DNA of 64,000 bases from Halichondria panicea (taxonomy: Eukaryota; Porifera; Demospongiae; Suberitida; Halichondriidae). A program made the position numbers and the translations under genes. This document shows positions 1-12,600 of the stretch, one piece after another; position 1 is the first letter of the stretch; every line of letters begins with the position of its first letter. The notes beneath the pieces were generated by a model that saw only the letters and a list, made by a program, of their open reading frames with translations, did not search any database and was not told the DNA's origin. The DNA lies in contig NC_087385.1 in assembly GCF_963675165.1 (NCBI RefSeq), positions 2,356,501-2,420,500 of the forward strand, given 5' to 3'.

Positions 1-11
1 TCTTCATTGAA

Positions 12-3000
12 ATGGATGAATCAAGTTGCGACCTCTTCGATATTGTTCAGAACAATCATTTAGATCAGCTAAAACAGTTTTCTGGAAACAGACTTTTGTT
101 ACAACGAAATAGAGAGGGAATGTCTCTTCTTCATGCTGCAGTAATAAGCAATAATCTTGAAGCACTTCAATTTTTACTCGATGAAAACATAATTCCAATC
201 AACACACAAGATAAAAACAAAGAAACAAGTCTCCACTTATCTGTAAAAAGTGGCAGCACTGGTACCATGACAATGCTATTGAAGAAAGGAGCCGATAACA
301 TGATAAAGAATAGTGATAACAACACACCTCTCCATTTGCTACTTCAGAGCGATAGTGAAAGTGTTGAGCAGCTGTCCGAATTCTTGAAGCATCCGGTTGA
401 CATTTCGGTAAATGGTGCGAACGGTTCTTCAATATTCCATGCTATAGTAGAGAATGACAACATTGAAGCACTCAGGCTAATTGCTCGATTGCAAGTATTG
501 GATACTGCCAAGTACTTCTACAATAACACATTTTGCTTGCAAAATGATTTTGGAATGTCTGCAATCCACTATGCTTCGTTGAGAGGTGCTCATAAGGTGC
601 TAGATTTCATGTTGTCAAAAGCTAGGGAGTCCTCTGATTCTCACCTTAAAAAAGTCCTCTGCCATCTAGATAAGAGACTCAATACACCCCTCCATATTGC
701 AGTAGAGCACGGTCACAAAGGTACAGTTGATATTCTTCTTAAGTATAAAGCCTCACCTACAGCTATCGAAGGAAACAAATTGCCACCGATTCACCTAGCT
801 TGTGTGCAAAACAAGATGGATATCGCTATGGCTATGGTCGAGTCGTTTGGGGTGGAAGTTCTTCTCGGTCTAGATTCCACTGGGGCCACCCCACTTCATT
901 GTTGCTCAAAGAGTGTTTCAGAGGAACTGTTTTGTTTTGTTGTCAACAATGGATCAAATCTAAATGCACAGGACAACAATGGTAACACACCCTTGCATGT
1001 TTCTGTTGTTCACGGAAATGCTGGAAAAGTAGAATTTCTTTTAGCCAAAGGATCTGATCCAACTATTCAAAACAAGAGCGGCTTCAATCCTTTTCATTTG
1101 AGCATATTATCCCGCCGAAGGGAGGCATTTAAAGCCCTTGCAAAGTCACAACATGCCAAACGTCTGAGCCTACTACCTGATAGTCAAGGCTATTGGCCTG
1201 TTCATTTAGCCCTGAAGCACAAATTCAGTCAATCTATCCCCACTCTCGTGTCATTAGCAATGGACTCTGATTCAAATTTTGATGATTTGAATATCTTGGC
1301 CTACAAAGACAAAGATGGCAACAGTTTCCTCCACACTTCTGCAGAATCTATGGATGTGAGTAGCTTAAAGTATCTATTGTCTCTCCGTTGCTCTAGGTAC
1401 TTGCTCAATTGCTTAAACTCAGAGGGACTCCTTCCTCTTCATTTGGCTGCTAGAAGTGGCTTTGTTGCTTCTGTTCGAGAACTGGTAGACCATGGTGCAG
1501 TAGAACAAATATCGTACAACGGAGACACTCCATTCATGCTAGCTTGTCGTCATGGCCACCTTGAAACAGCGAAATTACTCATTGAAGTTTCCCTAATCAA
1601 TAAAAACGAAGTGAATAACGGTGGAAATTCTGCCCTTCACTTGGCTGCAAGAAGTAAGAACGTTGATGTGATTCTCATGTGCCTTGACCTTGGTATAGAA
1701 ATTACCTTAAACAATTCAAGAGAGAGCTTTCTTGATATCATCCTGAGGGATGCGGTAGCAGAGACAGCCATTGCTATATTAAAGCACAAGCGTTATGAAG
1801 AATGCATCAACATGTACTCCCCTGACTTGTCCCATCCTATACTGAGAATTATTGAAACTATCCCCAAAGCTTTTCAGGCACTACTGGATCAATGTATGTT
1901 ATGCTCACCACTACAGCCGGAACACCCTGACTACTGGGAAGAGTATAACTTTAAATATCTCACACTTGATAGTGGAGCACCATCTCTATCACCTCAACGA
2001 GATGAAAGACCAACAGAGAAAAGAGGAAGCTTTCTAACAAGCAGTTGCTCTACGAATGAAGCTGAACAACCACTCACAGTTCAAATGAAGAAAGAAAGCC
2101 AGTACGCAGTGCTCAACCATCTAATCAAGTACAGACACAGAACCTACCTTGTACATCCACTCGTCAACACCTTCCTCAATTTAAAGTGGCGGCGTTATGC
2201 TTTGCCCTTTCATGTTTTTCGATTCATGTTGTTCCTATTATTGACGATTGTCCTCTCAATCTTCATTCTGGTAACTCCCCTGACTGCCCAATCAGTTGAA
2301 ACAACAGCCAATACCACTGCCAACTATTCTGGAGAAGTTAGTTATGGTTTTAATAATTCATCCATCGTATTTCGATTTTTGACGCTGGTCTTGTGTGGTG
2401 TAAACTTTCTAGTATGGTTGCTCGATGTGTATGTGAAAGGTCTCGCTTGCGTCAAGTACCTTCTTGCAGAGAGTAGTGTATGGATGTATGGGATTACTCT
2501 GTTCTTCACTTTCATTTTTACCATACCTTGGCGTGGCTTAGACATTCTGTATTGGGAGTTTGGAGCCATGGCTGTATTTTTTGGCTGGTTTACAGTCGCT
2601 GTTTTGCTTCAGACGTTTGAAGTAGTGGGTATATTTATCACAATGATGTTTAAAGTGACCAGAAATGTTGTGGGTGTGCTTCTTATTACAATTGTCATGA
2701 TATTTGCTTTTGCATTCCCACTGTACATTCTGGTAGGAACAGTACCAGAGTTGACATTCACTACAATTGGTATGTCTTTGTTCTCGATACTGGCTTCACT
2801 AAACGCTGAAATTGATTACAACACGTTTGTGAGACTGGAACTTATGCGACAGTTTCCCTACACTGTACTCACAATCATAGTTGTGTGTGTGCTGACTATC
2901 ATAATGCCTATAGTGGTGACCAACCTACTTATTGGTTTGGCTGTTGGTGACATTGCTAGCATTCAGAAAGAAGCGATTCTCTCACAGCGTAGTGTTGAGG

Positions 3001-3344
3001 TTCGAGCTCTTACTGCAATAGACAAACTGATCCCGAAATTGTACTTCAAAAAATTCTTGCAGCAACAAACGTACAAACTTTACCCTAACAAAAATATTTG
3101 GCTGAAATTCAAGAGAATCATACACAATCTGTGGAGTGAAGTAGATGAACTTGAGGATAAGAACGCCGTAGCAACGACTAGCCAAGATAGCGAGCAATTT
3201 AAAGATAATCGCACGAAAATTTGGAAGTTGGAAAGCACTCTTTCCAAGATAGTTGTTGAACAATCTCAACAAAAAGAAACACTCCAGAGGATGGAAGAAA
3301 TGCTTAGAACTTTGATTAGTCAGAAGGAAAATGAAATAAAATAA
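12..3344 (+). CDS. TRPA-type ankyrin-repeat cation channel, intronless
   Basis: A single 1110-residue open frame encodes a TRPA-subfamily channel, a tetrameric plasma-membrane cation channel used in chemical, thermal or noxious sensing. Roughly residues 30-640 are a long run of ankyrin repeats (many copies of the TPLH.A...GH pattern). A linker leads to six membrane segments at about residues 730-985, and a pore region precedes the last one. The end of S6 reads NLLIGLAVGDI, a motif I associate with TRPA1, followed by a TRPA-like charged segment. The tail (about 1060-1105) is a predicted coiled coil. The length is close to human TRPA1 (about 1120). No intron interrupts it, unlike most neighbours. 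Only 11 bases precede the ATG, so upstream exons or an earlier start cannot be excluded. The family assignment is firm; the ligand is unknown. Confidence 0.93.
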   Translation: MDESSCDLFDIVQNNHLDQLKQFSGNRLLLQRNREGMSLLHAAVISNNLEALQFLLDENIIPINTQDKNKETSLHLSVKSGSTGTMTMLLKKGADNMIKNSDNNTPLHLLLQSDSESVEQLSEFLKHPVDISVNGANGSSIFHAIVENDNIEALRLIARLQVLDTAKYFYNNTFCLQNDFGMSAIHYASLRGAHKVLDFMLSKARESSDSHLKKVLCHLDKRLNTPLHIAVEHGHKGTVDILLKYKASPTAIEGNKLPPIHLACVQNKMDIAMAMVESFGVEVLLGLDSTGATPLHCCSKSVSEELFCFVVNNGSNLNAQDNNGNTPLHVSVVHGNAGKVEFLLAKGSDPTIQNKSGFNPFHLSILSRRREAFKALAKSQHAKRLSLLPDSQGYWPVHLALKHKFSQSIPTLVSLAMDSDSNFDDLNILAYKDKDGNSFLHTSAESMDVSSLKYLLSLRCSRYLLNCLNSEGLLPLHLAARSGFVASVRELVDHGAVEQISYNGDTPFMLACRHGHLETAKLLIEVSLINKNEVNNGGNSALHLAARSKNVDVILMCLDLGIEITLNNSRESFLDIILRDAVAETAIAILKHKRYEECINMYSPDLSHPILRIIETIPKAFQALLDQCMLCSPLQPEHPDYWEEYNFKYLTLDSGAPSLSPQRDERPTEKRGSFLTSSCSTNEAEQPLTVQMKKESQYAVLNHLIKYRHRTYLVHPLVNTFLNLKWRRYALPFHVFRFMLFLLLTIVLSIFILVTPLTAQSVETTANTTANYSGEVSYGFNNSSIVFRFLTLVLCGVNFLVWLLDVYVKGLACVKYLLAESSVWMYGITLFFTFIFTIPWRGLDILYWEFGAMAVFFGWFTVAVLLQTFEVVGIFITMMFKVTRNVVGVLLITIVMIFAFAFPLYILVGTVPELTFTTIGMSLFSILASLNAEIDYNTFVRLELMRQFPYTVLTIIVVCVLTIIMPIVVTNLLIGLAVGDIASIQKEAILSQRSVEVRALTAIDKLIPKLYFKKFLQQQTYKLYPNKNIWLKFKRIIHNLWSEVDELEDKNAVATTSQDSEQFKDNRTKIWKLESTLSKIVVEQSQQKETLQRMEEMLRTLISQKENEIK

Positions 3345-3626
3345 TTATTATGTGTTTTTATACTGCATGCAGTGAACAATAATAATTATGGTGATTGTTA
3401 GTTTTAGTTAATTTTCATAATTAACATTATCAGCTGACTAATTATTAATTCTAAAAACTCAAGTCACACTGATCCATACAATATAGAGACAGAAAAGGAG
3501 AAAACACACACACACACAATTATTGTCAACTATAAAGGAGTCGTACAATAAAGTCACCGAGTGTATACACAACTCATACACATGTGTCCAAGTGTGTACA
3601 TTATATAAAAAAAGAAGGTGTGTTCA
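3345..3626. other. Convergent intergenic spacer TRPA / RBL
   Basis: This AT-rich spacer lies between the 3' ends of two convergent genes. An AATAAA-like signal overlaps the TRPA stop region (around 3335-3345), and a short CA run lies at about 3508-3520. Nothing else is recognisable. Confidence 0.5.
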
Positions 3627-6600
3627 CTAATGTTGATTGAGTTCAGAATTAGCAGCAGATTTTGCTCTATCATTAGCCACAGAAGTAAGAGCTTGCAGGA
3701 ACGAATTTGTTGTAGGTTTGCGAGTCATTGCACCCCCGAGATGTATCCGCTTAGCAGGACTGCTAACATACGGGCTAGCACGGAGGTCCAGTGGTCTCTT
3801 GAGGGCACGATTGATCTCCTGTAGATCCTACAAAGGTATAACAGCACACAAAAAATGATAATGCCACATACAAGAGTAGGTGCAGACTCTATAACAGCGA
3901 AAAAAATTATTGCCTAAAATGCCAACTGAAACACATAACTGAATAATGCACGTACACATGCAGTTAAAAAATTTATGTTTTGTGCTTACAGTTGCGGGGC
4001 TCTTTTGAATGACATATCTCTTTGCAAGAGGAGAGAGCTGCATTTGAGAGGTCTTGTGGGGTGAAACGAAGATCTGGTGATGTTTTGACACTTTCTTTGG
4101 AGAAGAGACTGGCTTTCGGATGACAGGGAGAGGTGACAATTTGGGCATGCCAATGGCAGACTGGAGAGGAAGAAAAGTTATGGTGTGAAAAACTTGAACA
4201 AGAGACTCACTATACATACATTGAGTTAAACAAACAACATTATTGTAGATTCTTATATATGGCATAGCTGTGAATTGATGTGTAAAAGCATAGATATAAG
4301 AAGGGAGAGGGATAGGAAACGCTACGTAAATAGCATTGACGATCCGCGTTTCGGTCAATGTTTTTTTCTTTATTTCCTCCAACCCATGCTTTTAGCTAGT
4401 ACTTGGCTATAAACTAGCTACTGAGCTCCATGTATTAGCAATGGCTAGTGGAACAGTCACAACAAGGTAGCAGCAATAGTTAGTGAGACCCTCCAAGCAG
4501 TAAAAAGCAGCTTGGACAGCAAATTTTTGAGAGGAGCTCTGTCTGTGTACCGTTGAGTATTCCAGTACAGTCACAGACATGATAGAGAATTATGGAAATG
4601 TAGCAAAGTTCTGTCGTAAATTACTGTGCCGATACGATGAACCAACTATTCAATGAATACAAAGAGACATTTACCTACATTCAATCATTGATGTAACTTT
4701 CTAAATAGGTACACAAAAAGTCTGCTTTTAAAAACCAGCTTACTAAGACAAAAATGAACATTACTTACCAACCTAAAGCCAAGTGGCTTTGATTTTACTT
4801 GCATACAATGCCCAGCTACTTAAGAAAGAGGGAATCATTAATATTTTGGGCTGTAGTCACAGCCTCTCCTTGTAGAAGGTACACAAAGCCACTAGATAGA
4901 GCCAAAATGATAATACAACACTCAAAAAACTGCCTTTGAAAGTTTTCAAGCTCTTGGCGAGATACACAACGCTTCTATATGATGCACAGTAGGTGTGGAT
5001 GCTCAGCACAGTACTAAGAGTCCCAGTGGGGAGCTGTGAATGATAGTAATAACATTTCCCGCTGGGTTGGCGGGGTGTCTAGAGCCGAAACGCGGATCCT
5101 TTTGGCATTACACAGAAGTGATTGTGTGCACGTGCTCCGTTTCCCATCTCTCTCCCTTCTTATATCTATGGTAAAAGAAGGAATTTACCCTTGAAGGGAT
5201 TCATAATGGGCATTGTATACATGTATTATGGATTCTCTTATGTTACTATTGAGTAGAGCATAAATGCGCAGACCATGTATGATAGTAGGTAGTACAATGT
5301 ACTATGCTTGTATTCTTATACGGTACAATACATTATTGTTTCATACAATCAGCATTGAACACAAGCACAACTGACATCATCACATGGTGAGAACTTGAGC
5401 ACAAAGTCCTTGACAAGCCCTATGAACACTTTGTTGTAAAACTCGATGACATCTCCACGAGAACCCACGGGAATATCCACCCTATAGAGCAGTTCCTCTA
5501 CGGGTGTGTTTCTGGTCGGCGCCGTATTGCCAGAGAATGAGGTGACAGGCAGCGGGGCAGAGACAGGTGTGTCTTGTTGCCCAGACGATGTGTCTGGCTG
5601 GGGTCGGACCTGATGTCCATTGTTCAGTAGCACACTGCGGTACACCTGCATGCACACAGAAAGTGAGGCAAAGTATACATTAGGTCAAGCATACATAAAA
5701 ATGTTTCTTAAGCACTTGTCATTCACGTAATAATTTAACGTCCCATTTTTCAATAGCTACATGTAGGGCACAATGCAGCCACTATAGGGGTGATTGTACA
5801 CATGCACAAGTCATGTACATGTGTGTACAGAGAGTTTACTCTTGTCATTGTACAGGTGCACCATAAGTGTAGCAATTAGCTACATGTAGGGCAAAATGCA
5901 GACAATGGGATGATTGATTGTACTGTATCACTACGTATAGAGGGGTTTACTCACATGACTCTTTGCCTGGGGCTGGTGGCGATACTGTCTCATTATCTCC
6001 TGAAACGACACTCCCTCAATTCTCAGTGCCTGTGTGAGAGCATGTAATATTTTAACAGTGCATATCTTGCACAGAAAACTGGGTAACTGAAGAGGCCATT
6101 GTGCAATGTAACAAAGTCACACCCTTAATTATCCTTCTACATAAACGATATTTAATAGGAAATGCATAATTATAGCTACAGTATACGGTTAACAAGGAAG
6201 TTACCTTTGCGAGGATGTAGATGGAGCACATGATAAGTTGGTCAAGGTGTCTGTCCCTCATTAGGTGAGCAGATCTCAACACAGAGTGCTCGAAACATGT
6301 CCACACTCTGCATGGGATTATGGCATTATAATTATGGCAATGCATAATTATGTACACCACACAAATCCTTCACTAAATCGTATAGTCATGTACATTCACA
6401 ATGACAGGTGGCTACCTAATAAGCACGCACTAATGACACTACATAATCAATAACGTTGACTCACTTCTGAACAAACTCGTTAGTCATTCCCAGCCGCTCA
6501 CAAAGATCTTTTATCCGGATATACGACAACTGATACATCTTGCGATAAAAGAGAGCGAGAGAGCCTGTCCTCTTTGGCTTAGTGGCAGAGGCACGTGGTG

Positions 6601-9600
6601 TACCCTGCCGTGGTGGTGTGTACAGTTGTGAGTGACGTGGGGAGGGTGTGACCGTGGCCGAGGGAATGGGAGGGGAGGTGGGAATATCTGGACGATGCAG
6701 AGATCCCGGTGACAGCAGACTGCCAATAGTGACTGTGCTGGGTGAAACTTTTGTGCCAGAGAGTAGCTCAGCTGGCGTGATGATGGAGACGGCCTTTGGG
6801 GGAGATGGCATTACCGTGATCGAGACACAGGGGACCCTGATTGGTGTAGAAGGACTGGAGGTGATCGAGGTATCGTCCCGTCTGGAAACTAAGGGAGTTG
6901 ACATGGCCGCATCTGATTGGTCGCCTACTGTTTTCGTAGCTTGAGGGCTTGGAAGGTTGGATTCTTTCTGAGGCGAGAGGGCTTTTAAGATCTGGTTAAG
7001 CTCTTTTGTTAGCATATTCTTGGTCAGGACGTTGCCCTTGAGAGGGGTGATGGTGACTCCCCCCTGTGATGGCTTGGGTGCAATGGGGATATATGACTTG
7101 GGGGGTGTGGTGCCCCCACTGGCTGTACGAGAAGGTGTGGCACCAGTAGGTACAGGGGGCGCTGTGCTGCTCGAGGTGGATCGCTTCGTGAATAGTGCCC
7201 TACGAGCAGAGGAACCAGGGGAGCAGAGTCGCTCTTGCAGTGAGGAGAGAGGGGACTCGCCTGCAGAGGAAATAGCAACATAATTTTACATACAAACATG
7301 TACATGTTCTATACATTATGTATCTATGTACTCGTAGATTGAAATGTAAACCTACAAATGAATATGGTAAAGGCGGTCACACTATTTAAACTTACATGAG
7401 CTCTTTGCTCCACTCAGAGACATGACCCTTGGGTTCAACAGAGCCGAATTCTTGACCCCGCTCACATAGGAAGTGGGGAGTGCCACGTCTTCGTACGATG
7501 GCAATGGACCGGTGGCATCGATGGCATCAAAGAGGGGAGAGCCAGACCTCCAAGCCAAGGAGCTGAGGATCATCTCCTCCACCTGGGTACATATAGTTAT
7601 TATAGGCATGCATTAAATCACTACTCTGTGTACATGTATATGAACATGTGGTGGGCGTAAACACACACTCAATGGAGATTTGGGGGGTTTAACTATCCGG
7701 GTAGCTAGCTCATAATAGTGTACAAATTCAATGTACATTAATAAAAACTCAGGAACGAGATCGTCACATTGCATGAACACGTAAGTACAGTGTGCATCCT
7801 CATATGGGGTCAGGTGGCATATACGGCACCGGATGTAATTTTGGAAGGGGGAGGGGTTCGGGTTAGCTAAGGGAAAACAACAAAAATTAGGGCGTTTCCA
7901 CATCCGGTGCCGTATTAAGCCACCTGATCCCTCACATGAAACACATCGAGTTTGTACAACCCTTCCTTAGCGGTGGCCACCCCTGAGGAAAGGCCAACCG
8001 TGATCTAAAGGCCAAGTACTATGTACCCAATGAACAGCTTGTGCACCCTCCAACAAAGGCCACCTCTGAAACACGGCCAAAATAGGGTGTTGCACTGTTG
8101 TACCGTACGGTTGGTAATTTCGGGGGAAGGGGGAAAATTATGTTTTCGTGGTTGAACACTAGACCACAAATATTTTACCCACGAATGAAGCAACCTTGAC
8201 TACCATTACCTGCAGTGCAGCAGCAACCACGGAAATAAGATCCACGAACTGACTAATTGCTGAACCACGAATACTTTGCCTCCCGAAAATTACCCGCTAT
8301 ACGGTATCTACACACATCACTTGTGAAGATTCCTAATGAAATGGGGACTCACCCTGTTGAGGTGCTTGACAATGGCTCTGGGGAAATCCCTTTCTTGTCT
8401 GATGACTGGCTCTACCAGCTTGTAGAAGTGGTAGGCACTCACATCAAAGACATCCAGTACCCAAGGAAACACTCTGCAACACGAACCATCAGAGCAATCA
8501 CACACACATACACTCTCTATACCGTATTACTAGAATATTTTGCAGATGAAAAGCCTTTAGTAACATGTACAATGATAATTTCAGATTCAAAATTACAATA
8601 ATTATGTGTTCTCCTTGAGTGCTCAGAAAATGGGCTCTCAAATAACCACTAAGTGCCCATTGAGGTGAGTACATTTCTGCATAATGTGCTGTGGGCTGTA
8701 TTGTTACCATGGCCAAGTGAGAACCCATAGGCATTGTACTGTACACAAGAGATGTGGCTAGCCACAGCGGCTCAGAGACAATGCCACACTTTCCCTTGAA
8801 ACCAAGGTACCATATGGGTGGGAGGAAGTAGCCTACTCAGGTGATTAATAAGAGCATTACATTTGCTACGCTCCTTTAGCGGAGGCAACAAATATAAAGA
8901 GGAAGTTACATGATCATTGATAAACCATTGGCTTTAGTGGGAGCTACACATACACTGTATGCATAATTATCACTACATACACATACCAATGGTCTCACCT
9001 GATTTGAGAGTTGTAAGAGAAGAGGACAGTTTCCACGGATAGTGCAAATAGGGAGGTGTGGAAGAGGTTGTATTCTAATATCACCTGGGGGGAAGGAAAC
9101 AGATGATGTGAGCATGTATGGGTTATACATGTATGGTTATACAGTGACATGAATGTGGTCAGCATGTGACGTTCAAGGAAATCAAGCCCGAACAGGCTTT
9201 CCAAAATTCCAAATTCAAGGAAATCAAGCCCGAACAGGCCTTCTAAAATAATCTGCATACTAAGCATATGTGAATTGGGAATATGGCATGCTACCACAAG
9301 TCATGACAGTCATTGTGTAAATAAAGAAGCCTGCTGCTGCATGATTGTGTCAACAATGGCTGACTGCCCTCATTGGGTACATATTCACGACAATGAATTC
9401 ACTAGCACAAGGAAATACTGAGGAACTTGGAACTCCTACACAGCCATTCAGACAAAGCCCACAATGCTAGCGACAGGGTCACAAAGACAAGCTTTAGGGT
9501 TTCACAGCACTAGGAATACAATCCATCAGTGGTTTATCGCTTCCTTGGAGGAAGGTTGTGAATGCTACGTACCACAGAGCTATATTACTGTAGACATAAT

Positions 9601-12600
9601 TATGTATGAATAATTAAGGCACACAAATCAAACCCCCATAACTGGCAACATGACTTCAACGTTAGCAATGCTCATCTGGCATAGGATCATATCGACACCC
9701 CTCACTCAAATACAAGACCAAATTACAAAATTCATCCTTACCTGGAGAGCACCATAGTCAGGGTTCTTCCGTTCCTCGTCTCTCATGATGGAGTCCAACA
9801 GCTTGTAATAGAGGGAGATACTCAACTTGAGACGGACCTTCACAAAGCTGTCTGTTGGCAGGTCTCTCTCCTGCATTGGGGGTCGAGACTAATGTGCATG
9901 CAACTAACGGTACAATATGAAGCGGAGTTGAACAATGGATACTGTACATTAATGGCCGATCTAGTTCCTTTTTGGTAAAACTTCATGTAAAAAATGGCCC
10001 AAAGCAAATTCTATAAGTTCCCTTGAAACATGGACATTTGATTTTTAACATTGGCAGACTTTGAGATTGTTAATAAAGCTTCGACTGAAAACCAACAACA
10101 TATTGAAATTCTTAGGCACTTGCATGCATGACTGTGCATTCTTCTTACCTCAGGAGACTTTGCAATGAATGTATCGCTGAGTCTCTTGACCCGGGCCTTG
10201 ATCTCAGACAGGGGGTTGGACATACACGACCCACACATCTTCGCTAGTGCGTCTGACGGCTCAGGGGGACAGTTTTCAAGAAGGATGTGGAGCTGAGCAA
10301 CAGAATGAGTGGCTTCCGATGCCGGAGTCAATTGATGATCTTGCCTGCCCAGCATTTCTCGTCCAAGGAGGGGGGTTCCGAATTGAACATGATGAGGTGG
10401 TGTATGGACGTCTAGGCTGGAACGGAAGTTGATTCCGCCCACTGGAGTTCCGATCTTCTGGCTGGCACTGGGGTGTAGGAAGACTCTCTCGTCAAAATCA
10501 CCGTGAGTCAAGACATTCATCTCGTACTCGCGATTCAGGGATTTGCTGCAATGAGAAGAAATCAACGAGTGTATAAAAACTCAATGCACAAAACAATACT
10601 ACATTGGCATATCTCATACGTACATGTACATGCAAATAACAATGTGTAAGAAATCAAGACCCTAGTAATGGTATACCATATCAAACTCCACCCAACCCAC
10701 TCTTACTCGTTGGTCTGGAAGTTCCCGGGGTTGAGCATGGTGAGGAATCGCTTGTCCGAGAGAGATACTGTAGCGATATTCGAGCGGAGCACTTTGTTCT
10801 CAAACAGCACGTCAATGGGAGGCTTCCAGTAATAGTTTCTTATCACTCGACACTCCTTCTCAATACCTGAAAGGGTTGAGTATCAAAATCATTACGCTAT
10901 GCTGCAACAACAAAATTGAGCATGAATGTACAGTGTACATGCATATACATACTTTTAGTGCGTTACTCTAGAAGACGTATAAAACTCTAGTGGGTATTTC
11001 TTCCCCACAGAATAAGCCACATTGCACAGTTAAACAACTAACCATTGTACTTGACACAAAGCTCCTTTAGAATGCACGGCATCTCCAGGGGAATGGTGTA
11101 CTCAGGGTCAAAATCCGCCGGAAGAAAAGGACAGTCTAGTGTGTAGAAATGTATGCATGAACACAGTCTGAACAAAGAGGCTACAACCTGATACAATTTG
11201 TTGCAAACAGTTGAAAAGATAAAAAGTATACAGATCTAATTTTCACAAATCTCTCCTCATTCAGCAAGCATGACAGTCACAGTATAAGAACACCTACAGC
11301 TAGTGAAGTTACTTTTCTTTCAAGCACAAAGAGTCAATATATAAAACTTTATACGGGGACTGTTTGATAGAGGGGTTTACATGCAGTGTGTATTGCTTGC
11401 CTGCTCAGTGATTACATGTACTACGTAAAGAGCCACATTACCTGACTATATACAGCTACTACACATGGTCTAACTAATACTTGGTGTGTCACTAATGTCC
11501 CCCTTACCGGGGTTGAGCAAGTCCTTGCGCTTGCCCATGAGGCAGGTGCAATAGAGCATGTCCACACAGCAAAGCAGGAGGTGGTGGGAGTTGACAAGGT
11601 CGTCGTTGATCTGAGGGTACTGGTCTGTTTGTGTGTGGGCGGGATGAATTAATGTGCAATGTGTACATGTAAGTGTATAGAGGTGATTAGTGCATGAAAC
11701 ACTAATAAACCACGAAACCTCACTTACAGAAGGATCACCCATTTTTAAAAAGCCACAATCGAAATACAAACCTAAACAAAGTAATAAAAGTCAAGAACAT
11801 ACTTTTGATGTGGATGAAGAGAGTCCATCCGAACCTGAACACGTCATAAGCAGAGCATGGCCTATTCCTGTAGTGAGATATGTATAGAGATATAGTGACA
11901 GCTGCAGTGTATTGCACACACAGCTGTTCATTGATCTAGATCAAAGAATGTCCTGATAATCTACTACATTAGGAGCCATTAGCATTAATTAATTGTAAAT
12001 TACTATGCAGACTCTGTTAGTAATAAAAAGTGTGAATTACGCTGCCCTTATTAATAAAAAAAAAGTGCATTCCATGTATCTATATCCCATATACATTTGT
12101 ATCTATATAAACGAGAGTTCATTAGGTGTACGCCAAGTGCTGTCACCTAAACACACACCAATCCAGTATCCATGGATACAGGCATACTAGGGTCCACTTA
12201 CCCCCTGGATTTTCTGCTTCTCTGTCTGGTATTACTGGAAACACTCTGGTCCTCCACCAGTAGGAATAAATCCTGAAACACTTTGCGATACTTGTCATAA
12301 ATGATAGAAGCAACTTCAAACTTTCTCTCAAGTGCCTCGATCTTTAGCTGGAAATTCTCAGGCAATTTCGCCATCTCAATCCATTTCTTCATCTTTTTGA
12401 AGAACTCTATCAAACTGCAGAGTAAAAACAGTCAGTGCATGGTTACAGTCATGCACTCCCGTTACAGTGTATGGTGGGTGGGTTGTCATACATGTACATG
12501 ATGAACATGCAAGTATCAAACCAATCTACAACCCAGACAGACAACAACCTACAGGCAATCATGCATATAATAATTATGGTGCATTCTACATGAAATAAGC

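Noticed and set aside
4..3272. Antisense and alternative-frame open stretches over the TRPA gene
   Set aside because: They are short shadows of a clear long coding frame and show no domain.
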